Below are positions 29,096 through 37,802 of a DNA stretch of 39,890 nt, piece by piece. The DNA comes from an uncultured Oscillochloris sp. (GTDB lineage Bacteria > Chloroflexota > Chloroflexia > Chloroflexales > Chloroflexaceae): assembly GCA_903916565.1 (NCBI GenBank), contig CAIWXH010000276.1:1-39890 (forward strand), read 5' to 3'. The position numbers and the translations under genes are program-made. How positions within the stretch are numbered: the first letter of the stretch is position 1; each line of letters starts with the position of its first letter. Under the pieces are notes generated by a model that did not search any database, was not told the origin of the DNA, and worked only from the letters and a program-made list of their open reading frames with translations.

Positions 29096-29536
29096 CTAGC
29101 TGTAAGATAGCTCGTCGTAGACGATCTCAAACGTCTCGATGTGCAGGCCAGGGCTGGCCCCCACGCCACGCGCACCCTGGTAGAAGCAGGGCCAGCCGCC
29201 ACGAAAGCGGTACGAGGTCCTGATATGGCCCCAATCATCGAGTTCGACGATGGTGCCATCGTGACGCTCGGCGTGGCCCTCGGCGGCGGTGTGCTGCCAG
29301 GCATAGAGGACATCATCGAAGGCGATCCCTTGGGCCAAAACGAGGTGCGACGGCTGCACCTGCTCTGGCTCAGCCACATCGCGCAGATCGACCTCATCGT
29401 CGCTGATGAAGAACTCGATTGGGCGCAGCGCGTGGCCCAGGCCCGCACAATAGCCGAAGGCCGCCCGCGCAACGCCGTCAAGCTCGACCAGATACTTGAA
29501 GCCCTTGTAGTGATTCCCTATCAGTCCCGTAGCCAT
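29096..29536 (-). CDS. T4 gp19-like (contractile tail tube family) protein
   Basis: FKYLVELDGVARAAFGYCAGLGHALRPIEF...HLVLAQGIAFDDVLYAWQHTAAEGHAERHDGTIVELDDWGHIRTSYRFRGGWPCFYQG...GLHIETFEIVYDEL matches the gp19-family residue pattern. Confidence 0.68.
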   Translation of the reverse strand: MATGLIGNHYKGFKYLVELDGVARAAFGYCAGLGHALRPIEFFISDDEVDLRDVAEPEQVQPSHLVLAQGIAFDDVLYAWQHTAAEGHAERHDGTIVELDDWGHIRTSYRFRGGWPCFYQGARGVGASPGLHIETFEIVYDELSYS

Positions 29537-29706
29537 ACGATACCTCCCGCTCATCGGTGAAAGCGCCGCAGCCGCATACAGGGGCAGGCGTCAGTCAATG
29601 TATTAGAGGAATGGTGAGGTGTGTGGATGCAAGTATAACGCCACGACCAGCGTTGCAGAGAAAAGAAAGTTAGCGCCTCGGTTGCGGGCATTTCACCAAC
29701 AAAAGA

Positions 29707-29734
29707 CCCCCGCTCCCTTTCTTGGGAGCGGGGG
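29707..29734 (-). terminator. Terminator hairpin after bchE
   Basis: cccccgctccc-tttctt-gggagcggggg, followed on the minus strand by TCTTTTG. Confidence 0.8.
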
Positions 29735-29760
29735 CCGTCGCTAGGACAGGGCGAGTTGCC

Positions 29761-31425
29761 TTAGCAGCCGATCTGCGTGTTGGTATCGCGGGTTCCGAAC
29801 TCCGCCTCAACCACCGGCTCAAGCGGCAGGTTCAGGCTGTTCTCGGACTGGTGCTTCACCAGCTCGGGGTCGAAGCGGTCGGGGATCGCGCCGCCGAAGG
29901 TGGTATCGGCCACCTGCTCGGGGTGATCCTCCTTCATCCTGGCGATCTGATCGCGGGTGAAGACGCGGCTCTCATCAAAGCCGAGGTCAACCTCCATCTC
30001 CGTCCCATTCATGTGAATGCGCCCGATGTCGTAGAAGCGCTTCTCGAAGGTCGTCTTGGCGAAGGCGCGCAGACAGCCGAGCATATACTTGCGCTTGGCC
30101 TTCTCCTTGATGAAGGGGTACTCAAGGAACGCCTTGCGCGCATAGAAGCGGGCGTAGTTCCGCAGCACGCACTTCAGCACGTCCTCGCGCTCCATCAGGT
30201 CGGGCTTCATAATCGGGGTGACGAAGTTGTACTTCGAGTAGTCGCGCACCTCGACACGGTCGCCCAACTCCTCGAACAACTCGGCGAACGGCCAGGGGGT
30301 GTACATGTTCCAGTTGGCCATGTCCACCTTCCAGTCGAGCGCCAGCCGGTAGGTCTCCTCGATCAGCTCAGGGGTCTCATTCTCCATGCCCATGATGAAC
30401 TGGGCCTCGGCGACCATACCCGCCGCCTGAATGAGCTGGACGGCCTTCTTATTCTGCTCGATGGTCGTCTGCTTGCGGAAGATCTCCAGGTTCATCTGGG
30501 CCGCCGCCTCGGTGCCAAGCGAGATGTGGATCAGGCCCGCCTTGCGCCACAGGGGCAGCAGCGCCTGGTCGCGCATAATGTCGGTCACGCGGGTGTTGAT
30601 GCCCCAGAGGATCGGCAGCTTGCGCCGCGCCAACTCTTCGCAGAGCGCGGTGAACTTCTTGCGATTGAGCGTCGGCTCCTCGTCGGCCAGAATGAAGAAG
30701 CCCACGTTGAAGTCGCGCACCAGCGTCTCGACTTCGTCAACAAACTTGAGCGGGCTGCGTGAGCGATAGCGCCGCCAGAACTTCCACTGCGAGCAGAAGC
30801 GACAGGTGAAGGGGCAGCCACGGGCAAAGTTCGGCACCGCCACGCGCACATTCATCGGCACGTAGATGTACTTATCCCACTCCAGCAGGCTCCAGTCAGG
30901 GGAGAGCGTATCGAGGTCGGCGATTGGCTCGCCCGCGACGGTCGCGATGACCTTCTCGTCCTCGATGTAGGCGATGCCCTTGATGTTGGCGCGGTCTTTC
31001 CGATCCGAGCCAGCCTCAATACTCCTGAGCAGCTCGACAATGATCTCCTCAGCCTCACCACGGACAATGTAGTCAATCCAGGGTGCCTCGCTAAAGACCT
31101 GGGTGTACATGAAGGTGGGGTGGATGCCACCGAGGATCAACTTGGCGTTGGGGCGCTCCTCACGCGCAATGCGGAGGGTCTCCTGGGCCTTGATGATCAT
31201 GGGCGTGATCGCCGTCGCCATAATCACATCGGGCTTGTTGAGCCGAATGATCTGCCGCAACTGATCATCGGGGACATCAAACGTCATCGCGTCAATGAAG
31301 CGCACTTCGTGGAACCCCGCCGCCTTGAGCGCGCCCCCGATATAGGGCACCCAACTCGGCGGCCAATTCCCGGCAATCTCGGCACCACCCGCGTGGTAAT
31401 TCGGCTGGATCATCATGATCCGCAT
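29761..31425 (-). CDS. bchE: Mg-protoporphyrin IX monomethyl ester oxidative (anaerobic) cyclase, B12-binding radical SAM
   Basis: MRIMMIQPNYHAGGAEIAGNWPPSWVPYIGGALKAAGFHEVRFIDAMT (BchE N-terminus); radical SAM CPFTCRFCSQWKFWRRYRSRSP. Start assigned to the MRIMMIQ Met. Confidence 0.92.
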   Translation of the reverse strand: MRIMMIQPNYHAGGAEIAGNWPPSWVPYIGGALKAAGFHEVRFIDAMTFDVPDDQLRQIIRLNKPDVIMATAITPMIIKAQETLRIAREERPNAKLILGGIHPTFMYTQVFSEAPWIDYIVRGEAEEIIVELLRSIEAGSDRKDRANIKGIAYIEDEKVIATVAGEPIADLDTLSPDWSLLEWDKYIYVPMNVRVAVPNFARGCPFTCRFCSQWKFWRRYRSRSPLKFVDEVETLVRDFNVGFFILADEEPTLNRKKFTALCEELARRKLPILWGINTRVTDIMRDQALLPLWRKAGLIHISLGTEAAAQMNLEIFRKQTTIEQNKKAVQLIQAAGMVAEAQFIMGMENETPELIEETYRLALDWKVDMANWNMYTPWPFAELFEELGDRVEVRDYSKYNFVTPIMKPDLMEREDVLKCVLRNYARFYARKAFLEYPFIKEKAKRKYMLGCLRAFAKTTFEKRFYDIGRIHMNGTEMEVDLGFDESRVFTRDQIARMKEDHPEQVADTTFGGAIPDRFDPELVKHQSENSLNLPLEPVVEAEFGTRDTNTQIGC

Positions 31426-31506
31426 AACAGTCTCCCTTGTGGTGTGAAGGGGGCAAACCACGCCCCATGCATCACGACAGACTCTGAACTACAGATTTAT
31501 AAAAAA

Positions 31507-31524
31507 AGGGAGGCGACCCTCCCT
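31507..31524 (-). terminator. Rho-independent terminator after bchJ
   Basis: agggagg-cgac-cctccct, with TTTTTTT following on the minus strand. Confidence 0.8.
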
Positions 31525-31534
31525 GAATAGGCGC

Positions 31535-32140
31535 TTAGCGCACCTCAAAGACACAAGCCTCGGCACCTTGGGCGGTGCAGGCCACCTCGCGCACGACGAG
31601 ACGCCGGTCGATCAGTGGGCGCAGCAGCGCCTGGAAACAGCGCTCGTAGTAGTGGCAGATGGGCGCATCGGCGACGATGCCGCGACTCTCGGGCGAGTCG
31701 GCCAAGCTCAGAACGGCCCCTTTGGCATCAACCGTGTAGCTGAAGCGGCCCGTGCCGGCGAAGGTCCAGGCGTGACCAGAGATCGCCTTGAGCAGCAGGC
31801 TGAGGCCGAGACGACGTGGCAGGCGGGGGAGAACGAGGTGGGCGGGGGCGGGGATGCGGTTCGCCAGAAGATAGTCGGCGGTACGTTCGCCCGCACGGGC
31901 CAGGATGCGACCAGCGGCTTCAACGCCCATATCGGCGCGGATGGCCCCGATCAGGCTAATGAACGCGAGCTCATCAATCATCGTCGTCGGTAGCTGGTCG
32001 GCGAAGTCGCCCTGCCCAATCCGACGCAGGAAGTTCTGCGTCTCTTTGTAGCCGCGCTCCTCCTCAAGGGCACCGACGGTCTGAATGATGGAGTTCGGGC
32101 CGATGCGCGCCGCGCCCACAGCAGGGTGCGTCGCGTGCAT
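31535..32140 (-). CDS. bchJ: BchJ-like V4R-domain protein (bacteriochlorophyll biosynthesis)
   Basis: RIGPNSIIQTVGALEEERG..., IPAPAHLVLPRLPRRLGLSLLLKAISGHAWTFAGTGRFSY, and V4R-like C-terminus PICHYYERCFQALLRPLID...EVACTAQGAEACVFEV. Upstream AAAGGAG. Confidence 0.85.
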   Translation of the reverse strand: MHATHPAVGAARIGPNSIIQTVGALEEERGYKETQNFLRRIGQGDFADQLPTTMIDELAFISLIGAIRADMGVEAAGRILARAGERTADYLLANRIPAPAHLVLPRLPRRLGLSLLLKAISGHAWTFAGTGRFSYTVDAKGAVLSLADSPESRGIVADAPICHYYERCFQALLRPLIDRRLVVREVACTAQGAEACVFEVR

Positions 32141-32285
32141 AGGGAGCTCCTTTCTCGGGAGTACAAGAATTGACATTTTATACAGACGTAGGTACACGCA
32201 GTCTACCACGGCACTACGTTGCTAGAGGTGGCGATCAGTCAACAGAGAGTGAGGTTTTCTTCCCAGAGGACCATCAGCGCCGGTG

Positions 32286-32303
32286 CTACCATTGCAGTGG
32301 TAG
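32286..32303. promoter_or_regulatory. Operator-like palindrome CTACCATTGCAGTGGTAG upstream of hoxE
   Basis: 18-bp palindrome with one mismatched pair, in the divergent bchJ-hoxE spacer. Confidence 0.5.
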
Positions 32304-32306
32304 TAT

Positions 32307-32318
32307 TGCGTCAACGCA
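32307..32318. promoter_or_regulatory. Inverted repeat TGCGT-CA-ACGCA upstream of hoxE
   Basis: Perfect 5-bp arms with a 2-nt spacer, 3 bp after the previous palindrome. Confidence 0.4.
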
Positions 32319-32337
32319 GCCGAAATAGGACAGCCTT

Positions 32338-32841
32338 ATGTCCACTCCTCACACACAGATCGAACGAACAACGCACGTCGGTGACAACCGCCTCAAAATC
32401 CTTGAGGCGATGATGAAGCGGCACCAATACCGCGCCGACGCCCTGATCGAGGTTCTCCACAAAGGCCAGGAACTGTACGGTCATCTGTCACCAAGCCTGC
32501 TCACGCTGATCGCCCATAGCCTGCACCTGCCGCCAAGTCGCGTCTACGGTGTCGCTACATTCTACCATTTCTTCTCGCTGGCGCCGCAGGGCGAACACAC
32601 CTGTACGGTCTGTCTCGGCACCGCTTGTTATGTCAAGGGTGCCGCGACGATTTTGGCTGCCCTTGAACGTGAGACAGGGCTACGCGCGGGCACCACCAGC
32701 CCTAATGGTCGCCTCTCGCTGCTGACTACCCGCTGTCTGGGTGCCTGCGGCATCGCCCCCGCCGTGGTGATCGACGGCACCGTTATGGGTCACGCCGACG
32801 ACGACGGGCCGCGTACCAAGCTGCACGAGTTGCTCGATTAG
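32338..32841 (+). CDS. hoxE: Bidirectional [NiFe]-hydrogenase diaphorase subunit HoxE (NuoE-like)
   Basis: GVATFYHFFSLAPQGEHTCTVCLGTACYVKGA...LLTTRCLGACGIAPAVVIDG: 2Fe-2S thioredoxin-like ferredoxin, first of hoxEFUYH. Confidence 0.93.
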   Translation: MSTPHTQIERTTHVGDNRLKILEAMMKRHQYRADALIEVLHKGQELYGHLSPSLLTLIAHSLHLPPSRVYGVATFYHFFSLAPQGEHTCTVCLGTACYVKGAATILAALERETGLRAGTTSPNGRLSLLTTRCLGACGIAPAVVIDGTVMGHADDDGPRTKLHELLD

Positions 32842-32918
32842 ACAAGGTTCGCAGATGCGTTCCAGTTTCGGCACTGCGCTCGGCTGAAACCTGAAACCTG
32901 AAACCTGAAACCTTGTCC
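32840..32918 (+). repeat. TIR element copy D (79 bp, internal deletion) at the hoxE/hoxF junction
   Basis: agacaaggttcgcagatgcgttccagtttcggc...ctgaaaccttgtcc. Begins inside the hoxE TAG stop codon. Confidence 0.9.
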
Positions 32919-32937
32919 TTAGCATAAAGACGCCATT

Positions 32938-34566
32938 ATGGATCTCACCGAACTTCACGGGATCGCCGAGCGCGAGCGCGCCCGCCGCAAGGCAATTCGT
33001 ATTCACTGCTGCACTTCCTTGGGCTGCCATGCCTCGGGTGCGCTTGAACTCCAACGCCGCCTTGAGGCGGCGGTCGAGGCTGCTGGACGGGCCGACACGG
33101 TTGAGGTGGTCGGAGTCGGCTGTATCGGCTTCTGCGGCCACGGCCCGCTGGTCAGCGTCGAGCCAAGTGGCCTGCTCTTTGAGCGGGTGACGCCCGAGCA
33201 GGCTCCCGACATCGTCGCCGCCCTTGACGGCGGGCCGTGCGCGGCCCAGCGCGGCGACCCCAATCACCCGTTCTTCAGTCGCCAACTGCTGGTGGTGCGG
33301 CGCAACGGCGGGCGCATTGACCCCGAGCGCATTGAGGAGTACATCGCCGCCGGGGGCTACCAGGCGCTCTACGATGTGCTGCACGACCAAAGCCCCGCCG
33401 AGGTGATTGACGCCATTACGCGCAGCGGGCTGCGCGGGCGCGGCGGTGCCGGGTATCCCACCGGGCTCAAATGGGCGACGGTCGCCAAGAGTAAAGGTGC
33501 CCCGCAAGGTGCCCCGCGCAAGTTTGTGGTCTGCAATGGCGACGAGGGCGACCCCGGCGCGTTTATGGACCGCAGCATTCTGGAGAGCGACCCGCATCTG
33601 GTGCTTGAGGGCATGAGCATCGCGGCCTACGCCGTGGGCGCCGACCAGGGCTTTCTCTACGTGCGCGGCGAGTATCCCCTGGCGATCCAACGGCTCAGTA
33701 AGGCGATCACGCAGGCGCGCAAGCACGGCCTGCTCGGCAGCCAGATCTTCGACACCGCCTTCGACTTCAAGGTCGAGATTCGCGTCGGCGCGGGGGCGTT
33801 CGTCTGTGGCGAAGAGACGGCGCTGATTGCCAGCATCGAGGGACGCCGGGGCCAACCGCGCCCGCGCCCGCCCTATCCCGCCGAACGCGGCCTCTGGGGC
33901 TGCCCGACGCTGATCAACAATGTCGAGACTTTTGCCAACATTGCGCCGATTATCAGCCGGGGCGCTGACTGGTACGCGGGCATCGGCACCGCCAAAAGCC
34001 GGGGCACCAAGGTCTTTGCCCTCGCCGGGAAGATCCGCAACACGGGCCTGATCGAGGTGCCGATGGGCATCACGCTGCGCGAAATCGTGGAGGAGTTGGG
34101 CGGCGGCACCGCCGACGGCAGCCCGGTGAAGGCCGTCCAGACCGGCGGCCCGTCGGGCGGTTGCATCCCGGCCAGCCTGTTCGACACGCCCGTGGACTAC
34201 GAGTCGCTGGCGGCGGTCGGCTCAATCATGGGTTCCGGCGGCATGGTCGTGATGGACGACGCCACCAGCATGGTTGAGATTGCCCGCTTTTACATGGAAT
34301 TTTGCATGGACGAGTCGTGCGGCAAGTGTGTGCCCTGCCGCGTCGGCACCGTCCAGATGCACCACCTGCTCGACCGCATCTGCAATGGTGAGGCTACGCC
34401 CGCCGAAATTGTCCAGCTCGAAGAGCTTTGTCAGTTGGTGCGCGAGACGAGCCTCTGCGGCCTTGGTCAGTCGGCGCCCAACCCGGTACTCAGCACCCTG
34501 CGCTACTTCCGTGACGAGTACGAGGAGCGCTTGCGCCACGAAGCTCTGGCAGAGGAGGCACCCTAA
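32938..34566 (+). CDS. hoxF: Bidirectional hydrogenase diaphorase subunit HoxF (NuoF-like)
   Basis: N-terminal [13 protein letters not shown]...[56 protein letters not shown]. Confidence 0.96.
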   Translation: MDLTELHGIAERERARRKAIRIHCCTSLGCHASGALELQRRLEAAVEAAGRADTVEVVGVGCIGFCGHGPLVSVEPSGLLFERVTPEQAPDIVAALDGGPCAAQRGDPNHPFFSRQLLVVRRNGGRIDPERIEEYIAAGGYQALYDVLHDQSPAEVIDAITRSGLRGRGGAGYPTGLKWATVAKSKGAPQGAPRKFVVCNGDEGDPGAFMDRSILESDPHLVLEGMSIAAYAVGADQGFLYVRGEYPLAIQRLSKAITQARKHGLLGSQIFDTAFDFKVEIRVGAGAFVCGEETALIASIEGRRGQPRPRPPYPAERGLWGCPTLINNVETFANIAPIISRGADWYAGIGTAKSRGTKVFALAGKIRNTGLIEVPMGITLREIVEELGGGTADGSPVKAVQTGGPSGGCIPASLFDTPVDYESLAAVGSIMGSGGMVVMDDATSMVEIARFYMEFCMDESCGKCVPCRVGTVQMHHLLDRICNGEATPAEIVQLEELCQLVRETSLCGLGQSAPNPVLSTLRYFRDEYEERLRHEALAEEAP

Positions 34567-35274
34567 ATGTCAGCCAAAACTCTGACCATTGACGGCCAGA
34601 TGGTGAGCGCCGGAGCCGACGAGAGCATCCTTCAGGCGGCCCGCGAGGCGGGCATCCGCATCCCGACGCTCTGCCACCTCGACGGCCTTTCAGAGATGGG
34701 CGCCTGTCGCCTCTGTTTGGTTGAAGTCGTCGGAACGAGCAAATTGCAGCCCGCCTGTCACACCAGCGTGGCTGAAGGGATGGAGGTACGCACCGACACC
34801 GAGCGCCTGCGCGCCCATCGGCGGGCGATTGTCGAGCTGATCTTCGCCGAGCGCAACCACGTCTGTGCGGTGTGCGTCGCCTCGGGCCACTGTGAACTCC
34901 AGAACCTTGCGGCAGCCGTGGGCATGACCCACGTGCGCTACGAGTATTTGGCCCCAAGCTGCGCGGTGGACATCAGCCACGCACGCTTCGGCATTGACCA
35001 CAACCGCTGTGTGCTTTGCACGCGCTGTGTGCGCGCCTGCGACGAAGTTGAGGGCGTCCACACCTGGGATATCGCCGGACGCGGCACCGAGTCACGCCTC
35101 ATCACCGATCTCCATGTGCCCTGGGGCGAGGCGGCGAGCTGCACCTCATGTGGCAAGTGCCTGCTGGCCTGCCCAACTGGGGCGATCTTCCACCGTGGCA
35201 GCACCGTGGCCGAGCTTGAGCATGAACCGACGCGCATCGCCGCGATTGTCGCGGCGCGGAGTGAGCGCTGGTGA
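34567..35274 (+). CDS. hoxU: Bidirectional hydrogenase subunit HoxU (NuoG-like ferredoxin)
   Basis: MGACRLCLVEV, CAVCVASGHCELQ, CVLCTRCVRAC, CTSCGKCLLACPTGAIF. Start abuts the hoxF stop. Confidence 0.95.
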   Translation: MSAKTLTIDGQMVSAGADESILQAAREAGIRIPTLCHLDGLSEMGACRLCLVEVVGTSKLQPACHTSVAEGMEVRTDTERLRAHRRAIVELIFAERNHVCAVCVASGHCELQNLAAAVGMTHVRYEYLAPSCAVDISHARFGIDHNRCVLCTRCVRACDEVEGVHTWDIAGRGTESRLITDLHVPWGEAASCTSCGKCLLACPTGAIFHRGSTVAELEHEPTRIAAIVAARSERW

Positions 35275-35302
35275 TAGGACTAACCGCTTACGGTGCCGGG
35301 GC

Positions 35303-35380
35303 GATCTCGCGCCAAGCCGGACAGATCTCGCGCCAAGCCGCAAAGCCGCAAAGCCGGGAAGATCTCGCGCAAAGCCGCAC
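35303..35380. repeat. Microrepeat array (gatctcgcgccaagccg x3 with caaagccg units)
   Basis: gatctcgcgc(c/a)aagccg at 35303, 35324 and 35361, with caaagccgcaaagccg between. Confidence 0.88.
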
Positions 35381-35382
35381 AG

Positions 35383-35433
35383 GCGCTCAGACTAAAACCT
35401 GAAACCCGGCACCTGACACCTGAACCCTTGTCT
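35383..35433 (+). repeat. TIR element copy E (3' half only) at the hoxU/hoxY junction
   Basis: gcgctcagactaaaacctgaaacccggcacctgacacctgaacccttgtct aligns to the 3' half of copies B (reverse complement) and F. Confidence 0.82.
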
Positions 35434-35445
35434 AAGGACTCTTGT

Positions 35446-35982
35446 ATGGCTGACAAACTACGTCTGGCAACCGTGTGGCTCGGGGGCTGCTCGGGCTGCC
35501 ATATGTCGCTGCTCGATATGGACGAGTGGCTGATTGACCTCGCCGCCGTCGCTGATCTGGTTTACAGTCCCATCGCCGACCACAAACACTACCCGAAAAA
35601 CGTAGACCTTGTCCTGGTTGAAGGGGCCGTGGCGACCAATGAGCATCTGGAGTTGGCCCGCAAAGTGCGCCAGCGTAGCCGCCTGGTGGTGGCGCTGGGC
35701 GACTGCGCCGTGACCGGCAATGTGACCGCGATGCGTAATCCCCTGGGAGCGGCGGCCACGGTGCTTCAGCAGGTCTATATCACCCACGGCGACCCACGGG
35801 GCGTACTGCCCGACGACCCCGACATCGTGCCGCGCCTGCTCGACACGGTGGTGCCCCTGCACGCCACGATCACGGTGGATCTGTTTCTGCCGGGCTGCCC
35901 GCCCTCGGCCCCCGCCATTCGCGCCCTGATCGAAGCCCTGCTCAAGGGCGAAACGCCGCCGGCGGCAAGCCGCTTTGGATAA
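35446..35982 (+). CDS. hoxY: [NiFe]-hydrogenase small subunit HoxY
   Basis: [54 protein letters not shown] aagga. Confidence 0.95.
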   Translation: MADKLRLATVWLGGCSGCHMSLLDMDEWLIDLAAVADLVYSPIADHKHYPKNVDLVLVEGAVATNEHLELARKVRQRSRLVVALGDCAVTGNVTAMRNPLGAAATVLQQVYITHGDPRGVLPDDPDIVPRLLDTVVPLHATITVDLFLPGCPPSAPAIRALIEALLKGETPPAASRFG

Positions 35983-36078
35983 AGATGAGGTTCGCAGATG
36001 CTTTCTAGTTTTGGCACACGCATAGTTTTCTGATGCGCTCGGCCTGAAACCTGAAACCCGGCACCTGAAACCTTGTCA
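35983..36078 (+). repeat. 96-bp TIR element, copy F, at the hoxY/hoxH junction
   Basis: agatgaggttcgcagatgc...cctgaaacccggcacctgaaaccttgtca. Starts on the base after the hoxY TAA. Confidence 0.92.
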
Positions 36079-36091
36079 AAGAGAGCTACTT

Positions 36092-37522
36092 ATGGCCCAG
36101 ACAATTGTGATTGACCCCGTGACCCGCATCGAGGGGCACGCCAAAATCAGCATCTATCTCGACGATGCGGGCGCGGTGCGGGACGCCCATTTTCACGTTA
36201 CCGAATTTCGCGGCTTCGAGCGCTTCTGCCTGGGGCGACCCTTTTGGGAGATGCCGGCCATCACGGCGCGCATCTGCGGAATCTGCCCCGTGAGCCACAT
36301 CCTGGCCTCGGCGAAGGCGGGCGATGGTATTCTGGCCGTGGCGATTCCGCCCGGCGCCGAGCAGTTGCGCCGCCTGATGAACCTGGCCCAAATCGTCCAA
36401 TCGCACGCCCTGAGCTTCTTCCACCTGAGCGGGCCGGATCTCTTTCTGGGCTTCGAGAGCGACCCGGCCAAGCGCAACATCTTTGGGCTGGTGGCCGCCG
36501 ATCCCGCCTTCGCCCGTGGCGGCATCAGGCTGCGCCAGTTCGGCCAGTCAATCATCGAGGCGCTGGGCGGGCGGAAGATCCACCCGGCCTGGGCTGTGCC
36601 GGGCGGCGTGCGCTCGGGCCTCACCGCCGAGGCGCGGGCCGTGATTGCCGCTGGGCTGCCCGAGGCGATCCAGGTCGCCGAGGGTGCGCTCAACCGCTTC
36701 AAGGGGCTGCTGGCACGCTGCGAGGAGGAGATCGCCACTTACGGGCAGTTCCCCAGCCTCTTCCTGGGCCTGGTCGGCGAAGATGGCACCTGGGAGCATC
36801 ACGGCGGTCGCCTGCGCGTGATGGACGCGCAGGGCAACATCTTGGCCGATCACATCGCTGCCGAACACTACGACGAGCTGATCGGCGAGGCGGGCGAGCC
36901 GTGGAGCTATCTGAAATTCCCGTATTACCGGCCCCAGGGCTACCCCGAGGGCATTTACCGCGTTGGGCCACTGGCCCGGCTAAACATCTGCCGCAGCGTC
37001 GGCACGCCCGTGGCTGACGCCGAGTTGGTCGAGATGCGCCAGCGGGCGGGCGGCGGGCCAATCAGCGCCAGCTTCTTTTATCACTACGCCCGCTTGGTGG
37101 AAATCGTGGCCGCGCTTGAGCGTATCGGTATGCTGATCGCCGACCCTGAGGTTGGCACCGGCCCGCTGCGGGCGAATGCCGGGGTCAATCGGCGCGAGGC
37201 GGTCGGCGTCAGCGAGGCGCCGCGTGGCACGCTCTTCCATCACTACAAGGTGGACGAGGACGGCTTAATCACTTATGTCAATCTGATTATCGCCACAGGG
37301 CAAAACAATCTGGCGATGAACCGCACCGTCGCCCAGATTGCCCGGCGCTATCTGCGCGGCGACCGCCTCGACGAAGGGCTGCTCAACCGAGTCGAGGCAG
37401 GCATTCGGGCGTATGACCCCTGCCTAAGTTGCTCGACGCACTTGGCGGGCCAGCCCACGGTTGAACTGGCCTTGATTGGGCCTGACGGGACTGTGATCGA
37501 CCAGATTGGCCCCGACCTCTGA
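36092..37522 (+). CDS. hoxH: [NiFe]-hydrogenase large subunit HoxH
   Basis: [70 protein letters not shown] (Ni-ligand motifs and a C-terminal extension after the conserved His). Confidence 0.97.
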   Translation: MAQTIVIDPVTRIEGHAKISIYLDDAGAVRDAHFHVTEFRGFERFCLGRPFWEMPAITARICGICPVSHILASAKAGDGILAVAIPPGAEQLRRLMNLAQIVQSHALSFFHLSGPDLFLGFESDPAKRNIFGLVAADPAFARGGIRLRQFGQSIIEALGGRKIHPAWAVPGGVRSGLTAEARAVIAAGLPEAIQVAEGALNRFKGLLARCEEEIATYGQFPSLFLGLVGEDGTWEHHGGRLRVMDAQGNILADHIAAEHYDELIGEAGEPWSYLKFPYYRPQGYPEGIYRVGPLARLNICRSVGTPVADAELVEMRQRAGGGPISASFFYHYARLVEIVAALERIGMLIADPEVGTGPLRANAGVNRREAVGVSEAPRGTLFHHYKVDEDGLITYVNLIIATGQNNLAMNRTVAQIARRYLRGDRLDEGLLNRVEAGIRAYDPCLSCSTHLAGQPTVELALIGPDGTVIDQIGPDL

Positions 37523-37586
37523 CGGGTTAGGATTGCGGTTTTGCGTGGCCTCGCAGAGCGGTTGCAACGTCTGCTTGCCGCGCCCG

Positions 37587-37693
37587 CCCTCACCCCCCAG
37601 CCCCCTCTCCCTTCCAGGGAGAGGGGGAGCCGAACGCATCCTGCTGCGAAATCTCCCCTCTCCCCGTGAGGGAGAGGGGCAGGGGGTGAGGGG
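37587..37693. repeat. Large imperfect inverted repeat (ccctcaccccccagccccctctccc ... gggagaggggcagggggtgaggg) with nested hairpins
   Basis: Direct reading. Lies between hoxH and the next gene. Confidence 0.88.
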
Positions 37694-37802
37694 TGAAAAG
37701 CGTCGTTGACACAGCCCTCTCCACCCCCAAGCCGTTAGACAGCACCCCCCTATGGTATACTCTTCGCGCACGACGCGCGCGAAACGAGGGGTTTGAGCGG
37801 CG

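Noticed and set aside
32680-33855. 391-aa minus-strand ORF across hoxE/hoxF
   Set aside because: Antisense to two confident hydrogenase genes and passes through the TIR repeat.
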